From NCBI GenBank assembly GCA_011317545.1, contig WUJK01000004.1, forward strand, positions 2,790,001 through 2,854,000: a stretch of 64,000 bases of DNA, written 5' to 3'. The notes under the pieces are model-generated. The model saw only the letters and a program-made list of their open reading frames with translations, had not been told where the DNA came from and searched no databases. The DNA comes from Coniella vitis. Its lineage: Eukaryota > Ascomycota > Sordariomycetes > Diaporthales > Schizoparmaceae. Below, piece by piece: positions 10,594 through 23,267 of this stretch. Each line of letters starts with the position of its first letter. Positions within the stretch are counted from its first letter, which is position 1. The position numbers were made by a program, and so were the translations under genes.

Positions 10594-11501
10594 TTAGGTG
10601 ATAACGGTGATGTTGTCCGAGAGCAGGGTGCAGTTGAGCACCAGGTCGATGGTAGGAGGCGTCTTGTCCTCGACAGCAGCGGAGCTGTAGTTGTACGTCG
10701 GGCTCATTTGCACTAGTTTCGGAGGGTTAGATTCCTCGGTTCCAACTCGTTCATACTGTCTCCTCTCCGCTATGATCGCATAGCATATCCAAGGGAGAGA
10801 AAGAAAAAAGAGAAGGAAAAAAAAGAGAAGAAAAGCCGGGAGTGGGGGATCCAAGACTCACTGAGCTGACCAACGGTAGAACCGTACTCCTCAGCCAGGT
10901 CCTTGTAGACCTTCCAGTCGCCCAGCTCGAACTGGTAGGGCTCAAAGATGCAGAGGGATGGCTCGCAGAGAGGAATCTTGATGAATTGGCCGGGCTCGAG
11001 CACCTCGGTCGTGTTGGCTGTGGCCAGTGCCGAGACGCTCAGGTTGAGGCGGTTGGCAATGATGGCGTACGTGTCGCCGTTGACGCTGTAATACAGACGG
11101 GGCCCGCCAGTCAGGCAGGTGTTGGTGCTGTTCCAGTTGTCGACAACGCAGGAAGTGTTGTCGATCTCGTCGGGGCAGACCTCGGGGGGGATGACAATGG
11201 TCTGGCCGACGTTGGGGAGGATGCTCTATTACCCAGAAATTAATATGCAGGCTAGTTCTCCAGTTCCAGTCACAGGAAAGGACATACACACCTCGTCAGC
11301 CATAAAGTTGTACCGGGCAATGTTGCAGAGACCGCGGTTCGTGGCGGCAGCGACATCCTTGATGGTGGTGCCGGCAACAGTGATGGGATACAGATATGCC
11401 GTCGTGTTGAGCGTGCTCGTGTCGCAAGTCTGGGCAACAGCAACAGAGGCTGAGGCCAGGACAGCGGCAACAGCCAAACTCAACCGTTGTGGAAGCCCCA
11501 T
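10594..11501 (-). CDS. Secreted LysM-domain protein
   Basis: Three exons, 11292-11501, 10862-11225 and 10594-10712, give 230 residues. The introns are 66 and 149 nt; the second has a CTAAC branch point. An N-terminal signal peptide (about 1-23, ending ASVAVA) is followed by LysM repeats: one from YPITVAGTTI (39-48) to GQTIVIPP, a second from YYSVNGDTYAIIANRL to PGQFIKIPLC, and a weaker third from GDWKVYKDLAEEYG to the C-terminus. There are paired cysteines and several N-x-S/T sites. There is no catalytic domain, no membrane anchor and no GPI signal. LysM proteins of this build bind chitin or its oligomers; some are effectors that hide hyphal chitin from hosts, others act on the fungus's own wall. 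Which applies here cannot be read from sequence. Confidence 0.85.
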
Positions 11502-13357
11502 AATTACTTTGCTGGTTGTCTCGAAAAAAAAAAAAAAATGAGGGCTGGTCTTTTACCAGTTCTTCGAGAGCGAGCTCACGATGAAGAAGACAAGAGGATT
11601 GGTTGGCTAGCTAGTCCCTGGACTCAGCAAGAGAAGGCAAGAACGATAGACAATGGCGAGCGAAAATGTTCGATATCTTTATATTCGTCTGGCATAGAGC
11701 CCTGGGCGGCGGGCAGGAAGCCGAGAAGATCGTCGCATCTATTTAGTACACAGTATACCCCGCTATCTAGGGCCTTTGCCTCCTTCTCAGGTTCCCTGCT
11801 CAACGCATCTAAGTACATACTATGTAGCTGGTAGTAAACATCGCCGTCCACCGCTTCCTTTTCCCGATCCATGGGGCGTGCCCGGGGTCGCATTCGCTCC
11901 CGACTGCATCAACTCGGGGACTTTTCGGCTCGAGCACGATCAGAGGGACAACTGGAACTATTTAGGCGGACATTCCAGCCGTGGATTCACATACTACACA
12001 CCGCCACGCAGGCGCAACGTCAGCTCTGTCACTGCACTTGAAGCCAAAAGAAAGTGTGTGTGAGAGAGAACAGGGTGGGGTTTATCAGTTTGAAAGGCAT
12101 AGCGTTGCATGCGGCTCTACTTTTGGAGGCGGAGATGCGAGTCCAAGGCACAGCAGCCAAGTCTCGTCGAGCTTGTGATGATATGCACGAGTTATGAGAA
12201 AGGGCAGGCGATCCAATGCAGCACAACAGACAGCATGCATGTACAGTGCCAGATAGCATCATCCATAGTATGTGATCATAGCAGGTAATCCAAGCGCGAT
12301 ATATACTACTCCATACGCATCAGATGGAGCCAGAAGAAATCTACATGTTTTCTTTGGCTTTCCCGCCGGCGCGGGCCTTCTTTGACTAACCTTACCGTTG
12401 GAGCGCACAGGATTTGCAAGATTTAGCTGGCCGGACCCGTATAGAGGGGCCAGAAATTCGGGTTTCGCGCCCCTCCACTCGCCGCGTCATTCACTCTTCT
12501 CTCCTATGCAACCAGGGCAACGCACCGAGCAGAAGATGGAAACCCCTGGCCGGCCGCAGGTACGGAGCGCACATTGTCCAACAGCCACAAACAAAGAAAA
12601 GGGAACTACCGGTCTCGCTGGAGCAGTCCATCCATCACCTTGGCTGTCGTGGCAAGAAACGCGCTCTCTCTCCTGCCATTGAATCACTGAATCACTGCAT
12701 TACCAATCTTGGCCTCTTCATTGGGCAGCCTGCCAATGCGCTCTGGATAGAACACTTGAATCCTCGCAGTATAAATTACCATGTACTATACTATGTATCA
12801 GTAGAAGTTTAGTACTAGTATAGCGATCCACAGCGCGTTATTGTCATCGTCACAAAGCACAGACCCTTCGCACCGGAGTTACGAAAATGCCAGGGTCAGG
12901 ATGCGCGGCGGGAGTGACCAGGGAGGAATAGTCGCGCATCGGAAAAGCAACACAAGCTCCGAAGTGCTGAAGTGCCAAGACACGTACCTGGGATGGTTTG
13001 TGCGTGCCATACAATGAATGCATGGAAACAGCGCCAGGAAGAACACGCCGTGGTAGTGTGCTCATTGTACATATGGGTGGACAAGCACCGGAAAAGTGGC
13101 TGCTCTTGACTGACCGATGCATGCTCCTCAGGCACCACGCCACAGGCAGATAGATGCGTTCAATCTTATAACGTCCAGTAACAAGTGGAAGTCGTCTTTT
13201 TACATTTTTGTTGGAACCAGCTCAATCGAGTCTACCCGCCGAGCGGACTGTTAGATATCTCCACCAGAGTCCACCTTTCCCCGCACACCTCCCCGTCCCC
13301 AGGCTCCGACATCATCGCCGTCCGAGCCGAGATGCCTCAATGTGCATTCGCCCTCCC
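11502..13357. other. Intergenic region upstream of the LysM gene
   Basis: No gene recognised. A poly-A run near 11525-11538 sits just upstream of the LysM start. TACTATGTA words occur near 11818 and 12791. Small frames on both strands lack motifs. Confidence 0.45.
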
Positions 13358-14883
13358 CTATGCTCTGGAAAGTATCCACATGAGCACTAGCTGCACAATG
13401 TACGAGTAAAAGAACAGAAATTGCGTCCTCTGATTCCGCTTGGCTCGCGAATCCGTCTGCATGCCACTGGCGCCGGGACCCGGGTTGTTTTCTGGCAGCA
13501 ACACATACTTGAGCGAGCGCATCAAGAAGAGTGAGTTGGCCAAGAACGTGTAGAGGAACACCCCCCAACCGATCCAACCACCTGTGCCCTTGCCGCCGTT
13601 GACGCTTTGGGCCACAGCAATTGTCACAATGATGCCCACAAACTTGTAGCCCGAGTATGCCACAAGATCCAGCAGTTGAGAGTCGTTGGATATGCTGAGA
13701 ATGTAGGTCCCCACCTTGAGGCCCAGGATCTCCAAGACAACCACAATCAGAGCGGTTGCAGCCTTGGAGCCAAGCAGCTCAGGCTGAAATTGGCCCCGCA
13801 AACCAGCAATCAAGCTGGATAAGAGGATATATGTCACCAATGACATGACAGGAATGTACATGTCTGGACTGTTGACATCGTCGCGGGGTGGCAGATACAG
13901 TCCCTGGCGCACAGGATCTGGCTTGCGCGACCATGGCTTATGCCGCCAGGGGAACAGCACCAAAAACAGCTTATTGATTACATAGCTATTGGTGACATTG
14001 AAGTAATGCTTGAGCATGGAAATGTTCATGTATCGGTTAACCTGTTATCATGTTAGCATTGCTTGTCCGTGCAGATATTGTTGCAATCTCGCTGCATCTA
14101 ATTCAAATGGCCCAACGCATCAATCATAGTTTCGCTTGTCCCGGCGCCATCGTGTTGGGCTGTTCAGATTACAACTGCAGAGAGTCACACACTTCAGAAG
14201 CCAGACTCCCGCCATCTCCCTTCATTAAATCTTCAACTATTCCTCCATTTTCCTGGAAATAAGCACGTCCTCCCCTTGCCTTGTCTGCCTTCTGCCAGAT
14301 CAACGGCAGTCATGATTTCCAGGAGCCTGAGGTTGGCATTGGGATCAAGCATCCATGATATCCAAGCCCTGCTGTGACATGCGAGTGCGAGTCTTCCAGG
14401 ATTGAAGCTTGTTGGTAGCTCAAAGGCTTGGGTAACATTGCAACAGGAATTTGAATGCCACGCGCAACAAACCAGACATGGTATTTCAAAAGCTCTTCTC
14501 ATAGATGTGCTTGCATATGCTGATTATGGCTCCATGTGTATACTCACATTGCTCTCCAGATATTCTTGTCCCTGCTTGAAGGCAGTCTGTCCAAATTGGG
14601 CAGCAAATTGCGCCGTAGGGTCGTTTAAAAACTGGCCATACTGGCCAAACGCATTGCCATTGGGCGCGCCATCTTGCTGCTGTGCTTGGTACGGATTACC
14701 ATAGTTCTGCGACTGTGGCTGCGACTGCGACGGTGGGGGAGGTGACCGGAGTTGAGGAACGGTTGAGACGTGTTGCGGGACTGGATGGTGGAGGGGGGGC
14801 GATTGCCCGTACGTCGGTCGCTGCATCGTGGATCGATGGTGGCTTCGATCACCTTGTTTCGCTCGGTTGGATGAGGAGAACAC
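13358..14883 (-). CDS. yif1: YIF1 family ER-Golgi transport protein
   Basis: Two exons, 14548-14883 and 13358-14041, encode 339 residues. The first 90 residues are Pro/Gln/Ser-rich. After the splice the protein reads YLESN-VNRYMNISMLKHYFNVTNSYV, the conserved Yif1 segment that precedes the membrane domain. Four to five hydrophobic segments follow, the last at the extreme C-terminus (FFYSYIVQLVLMWIL). Yif1 forms a complex with Yip1/Yos1 and acts in COPII vesicle traffic and Golgi Rab recruitment. The donor is GTGAGT and the acceptor AACAG with a CTAAC-like branch site (GCTAACATG). The intron of 506 nt (14042-14547) is several times longer than any other confirmed here. The start at 14883 has no competing upstream ATG in frame. 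Confidence 0.88.
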
Positions 14884-15577
14884 TGGGCTTATCGTTGTTG
14901 GTGTACGCGTTGCCAGTTGGTTCAGAATGGCAAGATAAAGACAGTCGTATGTGGAAGTGCAGTGAGGTTCGAGGATGGAATGCGAGCTTGGACCAGGGAT
15001 GAGGTTGGCCAGAAATGGAGTCTCAGCTTCAGGCTGCAGAGCAACCCCTGATGAGCAGCCGCAAAAGCAATGCTGTCATTTTCCCACGCTTCGGCTTTGG
15101 AATAACACGCTAGCCGATTCTAGCTCACTTTACTATGTACGGTAGCTGGGTACCCAACTACAAGTATGTATGTACTACTATGTATAGTAATCCAGCTTAC
15201 ATAGTACACAGTACCTGCCTGACTGCGCTGGGGCCATTCTATCGATAAGAGCTGATTGTTCTTATCTTATCACAGGACAAAGGGCCTCCGACAAAGGAGC
15301 TAGCCATGTGTACGGCGCTCTAGACCCTTGGTTTTGGGAAGTTGGAGTCCATCCAAGCCCAAGTCAACGCCACTCTGTCTGTCGCATTCTTGTCATCTTC
15401 TGGCTGTCGCCATCCTCTTAACACTTTTCGAAACCAACACCGCCCAGATACGGCATCCAAACACATTTTCCCCTGTCTCCTGCACTGTATCCCATTTGCG
15501 ATTGGCCTTGCGTCTGCTATCTCGCATCATTGAGAATCAAATACGGTCTTGCGACAAAACCCCCGGTCGCAGCCAAA
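14884..15577. promoter_or_regulatory. Divergent promoter region, YIF1 / SRP receptor
   Basis: 694 bp between two divergent starts. It contains three to four TACTATGTA/TACATAGTA words (15129-15210) and clustered GATA motifs. No gene seen. Confidence 0.55.
15244..15272. promoter_or_regulatory. Clustered GATA-factor sites
   Basis: GATAAG at 15244-15249 and an inverted tandem pair, CTTATCTTATCA, at 15261-15272 give three HGATAR-type sites within 30 bp. AreA-type GATA factors prefer closely spaced sites, and the areA gene is about 4 kb away. Binding is inference. Confidence 0.5.
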
Positions 15578-17713
15578 ATGTTAGACACGTTCGAAATTGT
15601 GACCACTTCAGGAGTGGTCGTGTGGTCGCGCAAGTGGGCTCCCGTCAAGCCTTCTGTCATCAACAACTTCATCACCGATGTATTTGTCGAGGAGAAGGGC
15701 GTTTCTGGTGCTCTCAGGGCCAACACGTCTGCTGCCAATAATGCGCCATACAAGTCAGACCAGCATACCTTGCGATGGACTTTCGTCAAGGAACTTGGCA
15801 TCATCTTTGTGGTATGACTCTGGTCCTCTGCCTGCCCCATTTCTACAGGACCTTGTGTATCTGTAAATACTAACGATTCGCGATGTGATTCTACAGGCAG
15901 TATACCGTTCGCTGCTGCAATTATCGTGGACCGACAAGTTCGTGGACAACATCAAGACCATCTTTGTCCAACTCTATGGCGACCAATTGACCAAACCCAA
16001 CACGACACAAGTCGACTGCCGCAATTTCGATCAATACTTCGACCAGCAGCTGCAGGAGCTTGAAAAAATGGGCGCAGCAAAGGCCCAGGTGCAGCCGCAG
16101 TCGGTCCACGCTACAAACGAGAAGGATGTAGTGTCGGGAAAGCAAGGCGACGACCCTCCTCTGCTGACCGCCGATGATGCCCCCATCTCTGTCGGTTCCA
16201 CACCCCTTACCTCCCGGCCAGCGACCCCTGCGAACAATGGTGTGGCTCCCGAAGACACCAGCCCGGCAGCCAAGCTTTCAAGACGAGCCCGCAAGGCAGC
16301 CAATCGCAATAACTCTGCCCCAGCATCCGGTGATGAGATGGCTGGGCGCAAAGGAAAGGGCGCCAAGCAGGGCAAGAAGGGCCGCAAGTGGGACGATGAC
16401 GGATTGCCTATCGAGGAAGACGATAGCGTTAGGCTGGACTACTCGGGGGCAGGGGCCGAGGAACCTTCAGTAGGACGATCTTCAGCCTTGGAAGAAGTCG
16501 ACTCGTCGAGTTGGGGTTCTACGACAAAGGGGAAGTTTGTGCTGAAAGACCTTGGCGACGAAGTCCATTCCATCTTGGCCGAAGCGGAAGCACAAAAGAG
16601 TTCCACCAAGACGGAGGCACCGGGTGGACTGGTGGGCACCGGCCTAAGCGCCATCAGCGGGCTGTTCAGGAATGTTGTGGGTGGCAAGACGTTGACTAAG
16701 GAGGACCTCGATAAGGCAATGAAGGGCATGGAAGACCATCTCCTGAAGAAGAATGTCGCTAGAGAGGCCGCAGTCAGGCTTTGCGAAGGCGTAGAGAAGG
16801 AACTTGTTGGTGTGACAACCGGCAACTTCGAAAGCATCAACGCACGCATTCAGAAAGCCATGGAAGCCTCTCTCACCAAGATGCTAACTCCAACCTCATC
16901 TCTCGACTTGCTGCGCGAAATCGACTCCATCACCTCACCTTCAGCTACCTCGATGCGCAAAGCCCGGCCATATGTCATCTCCATTGTGGGCGTCAACGGC
17001 GTGGGCAAGTCAACTAATCTGTCCAAGATATGCTTCTTCCTGCTGCAAAACAAGTACAAGGTTCTGATTGCGGCCGGCGACACTTTCCGCTCGGGCGCCG
17101 TTGAACAGCTTAAGGTACACGTGCGCAACCTGAAGGAGCTGACGGCGCGTGAGGGCGGCAAAGTCGAGATTTACGAAAAGGGCTACGGCAAGGATGCCGC
17201 CAATGTCGCCAGAGACGCCGTCTCGTATGCGGCGCAGGAGGGTTACGATGTTGTCCTCATCGACACCGCCGGTCGGCGGCACAATGACCAGCGTCTCATG
17301 TCGTCGCTCGAAAAGTTTGCCAAGTTTGCACAGCCAGACAAGATTTTGATGGTTGGGGAGGTTCGTCTTGTCCTCTTTTTCTCCTTTTAGTCTCCAACTT
17401 CGCGCAGCAAGACGTTCCACTTCTTTTCGTTTGCCAGAACATTTTCATAACTAACATAAGCATGCATTAGGCTCTCGTCGGTACCGACTCGGTCGCTCAA
17501 GCGCGCAACTTCAACGCCGCCTTCGGCTCGGTGCGGACCCTCGACGGCTTTATCATTTCCAAATGTGACACGGTGGGTGACATGGTTGGCACGCTTGTCA
17601 GTCTTGTGCACGCGACGAACGTTCCCGTCTTGTTTGTCGGTGTTGGGCAGCACTATAATGATCTGCGCAACTTTTCAGTCAAATGGGCTGTAGAAAAGCT
17701 GCTGCATCAGTAG
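15578..17713 (+). CDS. srp101: Signal recognition particle receptor alpha subunit
   Basis: Three exons, 15578-15811, 15897-17360 and 17471-17713, give 646 residues; both introns are phase 0 with CTAAC branch points. Residues 1-130 form the longin-like SRX domain that binds the beta subunit (MLDTFEIVTTSGVVVWSR). A charged linker (about 150-290) follows, including a GRKGKGAKQGKKGRK patch. The C-terminal NG GTPase has G1 GVNGVGKST (443-451), the SRP-type DTFRSGA (473-479), G3 DTAGRR (534-539) and G4 SKCD (596-599). The protein docks SRP-ribosome complexes at the ER membrane. The second donor is the less usual GTTCGT, but the joined reading MVGE-ALVGTDSV matches the family. Length is normal. Confidence 0.95.
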
Positions 17714-19268
17714 TCAAATGGCTGGCTGGACTAAGTTGTTGAGCTGGTTCCATTGAGATTATTTGGATGTCGGTCTTGTTGTATATCCTGTCTGCCATAT
17801 CGTTTTGACTAATGTCTTGTAATGAAATACCAACCAAGGTGGAAGTTCTGGTTCCCAAGTGGGGTTTTACTATTAATGTTCCTTCGATCTGGTGGCGCTT
17901 CTGTCGATTTGACGCCACTTGAAATTCGACACAATTACAACATTCTGCCGTTTAAATTAAACCCCATGCTAGGGCGTAACAGTGAAGAAGTAGGATCTGA
18001 TGAGAATCCCAAGTCGGAACTAGGCAGTTGACTGAAAAGAAAAAGGACAACAAGAGAAAAAAAGACACATGGCCCGCCAAAACTAGCACGGGGATTTGAT
18101 ACACTTGTACTCACAAAAGCAGGCAATCAATCGTATGAGCAACAGACAGGAAATGAGCACTTCTACCCCAATAATCTATTAGCCCAACAAGGGAAGTGAG
18201 TGATGTTTCGAGAATGAGCCCCCCAAGTGAGAGGGAGTTTGGGCGACTCATCAAACTCCCTGCCTACTTCCTCTCCTCTTTGATCTAAGCCCCCCTCCCC
18301 CCCTACATCCATCCTCAAGGGCAAAACGAAGTGGAATCCGTTGTTTTGTTTTGCCGTTGGCTCCCCAGAGATAACCATCACCATGTGAGGACAAATGATA
18401 TAACATGTGTGCCTGTCCCGGATGCTGCAGATTCAAAATAGCCCAAAAGGGGGACTTGTTGAAGTTCGGACAGATCATTGGACATAAGATACCCACCCAG
18501 CTTCAGCCATGGAACGTAAACGACTACGCTTGTAGAAATCATATGTCGATAGTGTGCCCATAATCCCAAATCACAGTACTCAAAGGCATCAACGACCCAC
18601 TGTGCTCGGTATTAGAGTAGTCTTTGAATTCAGTCTACATATAAAACCCCTGTTTTGAAAAAAAAGACGCCCAAGAATCCCGCTTCTCTTCCTCCGAAGC
18701 CATATATGATAGGGATACTCATTGCCGGAATAGCTAATCAGGAAAAAAGCCTCAGAAGCCAGTGACCTCGTATGAGGTTTGCACGGCAGCGGGTATATAT
18801 GTTGGCTTCGCAAAACATCAGCATCATTCAGATACCACCCAAACGTCTCGTATGAGAAAAAGAATTGTTTCCCACTCGTATTCGCTCTCGCGTCAGCAAA
18901 TAATAGAAAAAAGTGAAAGAGGACTTCATCAAAACAAGTAGCATCCTATCCCATTCAAGCCAAATTCATCAATCGGAAGCATCCAATAGAAGACAATCAA
19001 CGCCAAAGCAGATGCAGTGTATGCGGCTCGAGCATAGCGTTCCCAAAAAAGCAAGTATATATCCGCCCAATCAAATCAGCGAATCCTCCCAACCCAAATG
19101 GAACGGCCATGTCTGGACCGTGGTGGTATCATAGAAGGGGTCATCAGCGACCTCTCAAAAAACATCCAACGTTCTGCATCTCTGCAGCCAAATCAACTGA
19201 GCATATAATAAAAATCCGCCAGAGGACCCGGCTTTCATCGTGGCGCCGCTGACGCCGATAAGAGACGC
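17714..19268. other. Convergent intergenic region
   Basis: 1.55 kb between the SRP receptor and areA stop codons. It probably contains the long 3' untranslated region of areA mRNA; in Aspergillus that region controls transcript stability in response to nitrogen (family knowledge). No gene seen. Confidence 0.45.
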
Positions 19269-22200
19269 TCACAAACTCATGGTCAACCACTCCCATTCTT
19301 GTGGCCCAGTACCGCTGCTGCCGGCTCCCATGGTCAAGCCGGATTGGTTTGAAGGCATTCCGGACATCATCCCTGGCGCACCCATTGGCCGCTGTGTCAT
19401 GCCGAAGCCACTGGCCAGACCAAGGTTGGAAGTGCTGGAAAGGCCTCCAAAACCGCTGCTTGAGCTGATCGAGCGAGCAGCGTCGTTGGAACCAGTGGAC
19501 TCGGGGCTGTCAACATCCATACTGCCACCATTGTCTCCACCTGCACTCTTGCTGTGTCTTCGTTGTCTCTTGGCCGAAATGGCAACAGTGCGCGGTAGCG
19601 AAGCTGCACCTGGTCCAGGAGTCGACTTGGGAGGAGCAGCTGCGATTGGTACGACACCTTTGCCTCCAACTGCAGCCGTGGCACCCTGGAAGCTCGTTGG
19701 GCTACTGCCAGCAGTGTTGGCACCAGATGGCGCTCCGCTAGCTGGCGACTCGCTGGCGTTCACGCTGCCAGCACGTGTAGTGGCGGGAGGCGTAGTTGCT
19801 TGGACAGGGGCGGCAGCGGAGGAGGAAATGTTAAGAGTGGAGTTCTTCCGAGTGCTTGTAGCCAAGGAAGTAGAGGAGGCATTAATGCTCTTCTTGTTCG
19901 ACCTTGTGCTAGTGCCACCCACGGGCCCACTGTTTCCTGAACCTCGGTTTCGCTTTTTGATGACATCAGTCTTCAAGCTCAAGGGCCTGACGACTCCGTG
20001 AAGCTTAAGGAAGAGGCCACAAGCGTTGCAGAGAGGCTGTCCCTCGGGATTGCGACGCCAGAGAGGAGTGGTCTGGGTGAAGCAGTTGGTACAGGTGGTT
20101 GGCGCAGAACCATCCCCAGAGCCATTGCTGGCATTTTGAAGGTTTGTTGTTGAGCCATGCTTGGATCCAGGAGGCGAAGAAGGCCGACTAGGATTGACCG
20201 AAGAGTACCCAGAAGCGTGTCCAGCGCCGTCACCTTGTGGAGAGCTTGGGTTGGATTGACCCAAGCGGTCGAAAGTGAGACCTCGGTTGAGTGCAGATGT
20301 CGACGAGGTACGGGGCATTTTGAGTCGCCGGTCTGCACCTTGGCGGAAGGACTGACTGCGGCCAAGGTTTCCTCCGTCCCAATCAGCGTTGCCGTCAACA
20401 AAGTCAGTTGTCGTCGCACCGATGGTAACCTTCTTGGCAGCGGGAGGGCCACCAGGATACCGGGCTGCTTGTGTACTGAATTGACCAGGCAAGGAGGCGT
20501 CCCACTGCAATGCACTCGTAGTGTTGGGAAGTCCATCGGCGTCGTACTCGCTGGGTGAAAAGTCGTGACCCATGGTCATGTTGCGGTCGGCAAAAGCACC
20601 CCCGTCGTCTTCGTTGTCATCAGACTCAGCACCAAGGCTGAACATACCGTTGCTGTCCTGCATCAAGCTCACGCCTGGAGACCTGACAGGATGGTCGGCG
20701 AACACTTGGCTTGGATCTATGTGGCCAAAGGTGCCGGCTGTCGTGAATGTTGAGCCCATATCGCTAGCCGTCGATGTCGGAAACATCGAGTTGCCAGTGG
20801 CAGAGTTGTACAGGAACTGGTTGGGCAAGGAAGAAGCCAGGTTGTTGTTCTGGGCAGAGCGGAAGGGCTGGTTGCGCTGGTTTCGCATATCCACAGAGCC
20901 AAAGTAGAAGGGCTCTGACTCGTTCAGAGGGTGAGGTGTGGAGACAGCAGATTGGTAGGCTGAGCCAGGAGGAGAATAGTAGTCGGTGTTTTGCAGGTTG
21001 GAGGACTGGATGGAGGAGTTGTACATGGAGAAGGGGCCATGGTGGGCCATGGGCGAGGTTCCAGGAGAAAAGGTGAATTGTTGCTGGAATGGACCAGCCG
21101 AAGTGATGATGGGATCGCTCTCCATCTGGAAGGTGTCGAGCGGGAAGGGAACGCCGCCTGTGTGGTTGTGGGCGGGGCCACCAAGGGAGGGATGGGAAGC
21201 ATCGAGAGTGTACTCGTGGAGATCCAGGTCGCCGTCGCCGCCAATGCCAGAAACATGAGGCGAAAAGTCGGCAGGACGCTTGCGAGTCTACGCAAAAGAA
21301 CCAAAAAGGAAGTGTCAGCTAGCTACTATGGATGCACGAGATGAGGCTGGAGTCTGTTACACAGACACCAGCGAGAGCGTACGAAGCGCAAAACAACTTA
21401 CCCGTCTGTCGTCGATGCTCGTCTTGCGGTGATGACGGGTGACGTAGCCAAATTCATGCTGGGCGCTGGGCGCGTGAGTCGGCACAGGCACGGACTGCGG
21501 AACGAAATGCGGCAGAGAAGCCTGGCGATGCTTGATAGGAATGGCACTGGCATGTGTCCGCAGCGGCTTGTCGCCGTTGTGTCTGAACATGGCCGACATG
21601 TCTGGCGACGGACTCGCAGGCAGCCCGGCAGGCGGAGCCATATTGTCAGAAACGATAAAGTCGTCCAGGTTCATGGGCTCCGAGGCGGAAGTATACTGCT
21701 CCGTCGACTTTCGCAGCTGGGCAATGCCACTGGGAGCGTTTTGAAAAGTGCTGCTGGGTCTACTTGGACATATGAAGAAGACATGTCAGCGTCTAGGATG
21801 GGTGATAAAGTATGCGGACATGGAACAACGCCGAGGGATGTGCTCGCAGCCAAACAATTGTCTTGCTGCCCAGCACAAGTGTTGTCTCTCCTATACGTGT
21901 ATATATGTGCAGATGTCTGTCTGGGACGCCCATTGTGGATCAAGAGGTGCGTTGTTGTTTGTGCTTACCTGGCAGGTTCCTCTGGCTTGTGGGCCTGTTT
22001 CTTCAGCGTGGTGTGCATCATGCGCCAGGTGAGGTTCTCCATGCGCTCGTGGTTAGGCAGGCTCTGCTTCGTTTTGGCAAAGAAGCGCCAGACCCGGGTG
22101 GCCAGCGGGTCTTCCTTTGCGGCGTCTTCGGGGCTGGAGCTCATGCCCGCAAGGCCGTCCTGGAAGCTAGCAAAGGCGTCGGTCTGGGACAGCGTGCCCT

Positions 22201-22528
22201 GCGCAACGCTGGCTCGCCGGGACGAGTCGAAGCGCAGCTGCTTGAGCGAGTCGCGCAGGCCCGTCTGCGAGACGGAAGCAGCCGCAGCGGCGGCGCCGGC
22301 GGAGCGGCCGGCGGTGTTGTGGTAGGAGGAAGACGAAGGAGAAAACGGAGATGATGCCATAGTGTTGATCCTGCTGCTGACGACATGTGAGTCTGGGTGG
22401 TCTGCAGGTGCTGTGGCCGTCATGGCGTCGGGGCCGCAGTCGGCAGGGTCGTCGGGTCTTCGAGGAAAACGCCAGTCGTGCTCTGTTATGGTGGGGTTGA
22501 GAGGACTCGACATCGATATGGCAGCCAT
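19269..22528 (-). CDS. areA: GATA-type nitrogen regulator AreA/NIT2
   Basis: Three exons, 21969-22528, 21402-21759 and 19269-21287, encode about 978 residues. The single GATA finger CTNCFTQTTPLWRR...CNACG (about 703-727) is followed by the basic tail VVRPLSLKTDVIKKRNRG. The extreme C-terminus, EWEWLTMSL, is the conserved end through which NmrA-type corepressors act on AreA. An N-terminal EHDWRFPRRP box and a long Ser/Pro/Gly-rich activation region are present. AreA is the global activator of genes for using secondary nitrogen sources. Intron 1 (209 nt) and intron 2 (114 nt) follow GT..AG. I chose ATG 22528 because it is the first Met before the conserved N-terminal box; MSSPLNP at 22513 is an alternative. 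Confidence 0.93.
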
Positions 22529-22842
22529 GTCGCACGAGCGAGAGTCGAGTCGTCGAAGCGAAAGGCAAGGCTGGCGGGCTTTGGCTCTGGCTCTGGCTCT
22601 GGCGGGCTGGCTGGCGGTGCTTTTGTTGGTGCAATGGGAGAGAAGGAAGCGGGAAGGGCCCAAGATGGGAGGAGAGGGGGGGGAAAGGCAAGACTTGTAC
22701 CCAGTTCGAGGTCAGTCTTCCCCACACTCTGCAACCACCTTTCTTCCAGGCTCGCTCGCTGCTTCGTTCATCAACTCGCAGCCCACTAAAAACCGCCCAC
22801 TAGGCCTGGGGTTTGCTGGGCTCTGGCTCTGGTCTGGCTGGT

Positions 22843-22870
22843 CGGGCGGGCGGGCGGGCGGGCTGGCTGG
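22843..22870. repeat. CGGG tetranucleotide repeat
   Basis: Five CGGG units followed by CTGG units, upstream of areA. Confidence 0.85.
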
Positions 22871-23020
22871 GCCCCCGGCCACTCTGCTTGTGCTGGGCTC
22901 TGCCCTGTACCCCCTGCCACTTTTGGCACCCTGCACAGCGTAGTGCCCTGTACTATGTATCATGGTATGCTGCTTAGCCAGCCGTAGCCACCCAGCTCCC
23001 GAAGCCCACACTCGCACACA

Positions 23021-23041
23021 CTGGCTGGCTGGCTGGCTGGC
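23021..23041. repeat. CTGG tetranucleotide repeat
   Basis: Five perfect CTGG units in the areA upstream region. Confidence 0.85.
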
Positions 23042-23246
23042 AGTGGCAGGCTGGGCTTGCTTGTGCCCATCCTCAGTCCAAACAAGCTGGGCTCCCTCGC
23101 TCACTCGCCTCCGCCCAAAACCCACCACCCACTCTACACGAGCCAACCAGCCGAGAGCGGTAATAACCTCGTGGGGGCGCTCCCAGAGCGGATGGAAAGA
23201 GTGGAAGCACAGAGCTGCGATCGAATTTATGATGCTTGGATGGCCA

Positions 23247-23267
23247 CAGCAGCAGCAGCAGCAGCAG
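23247..23267. repeat. CAG trinucleotide repeat
   Basis: Seven perfect CAG units in non-coding DNA. Confidence 0.9.
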
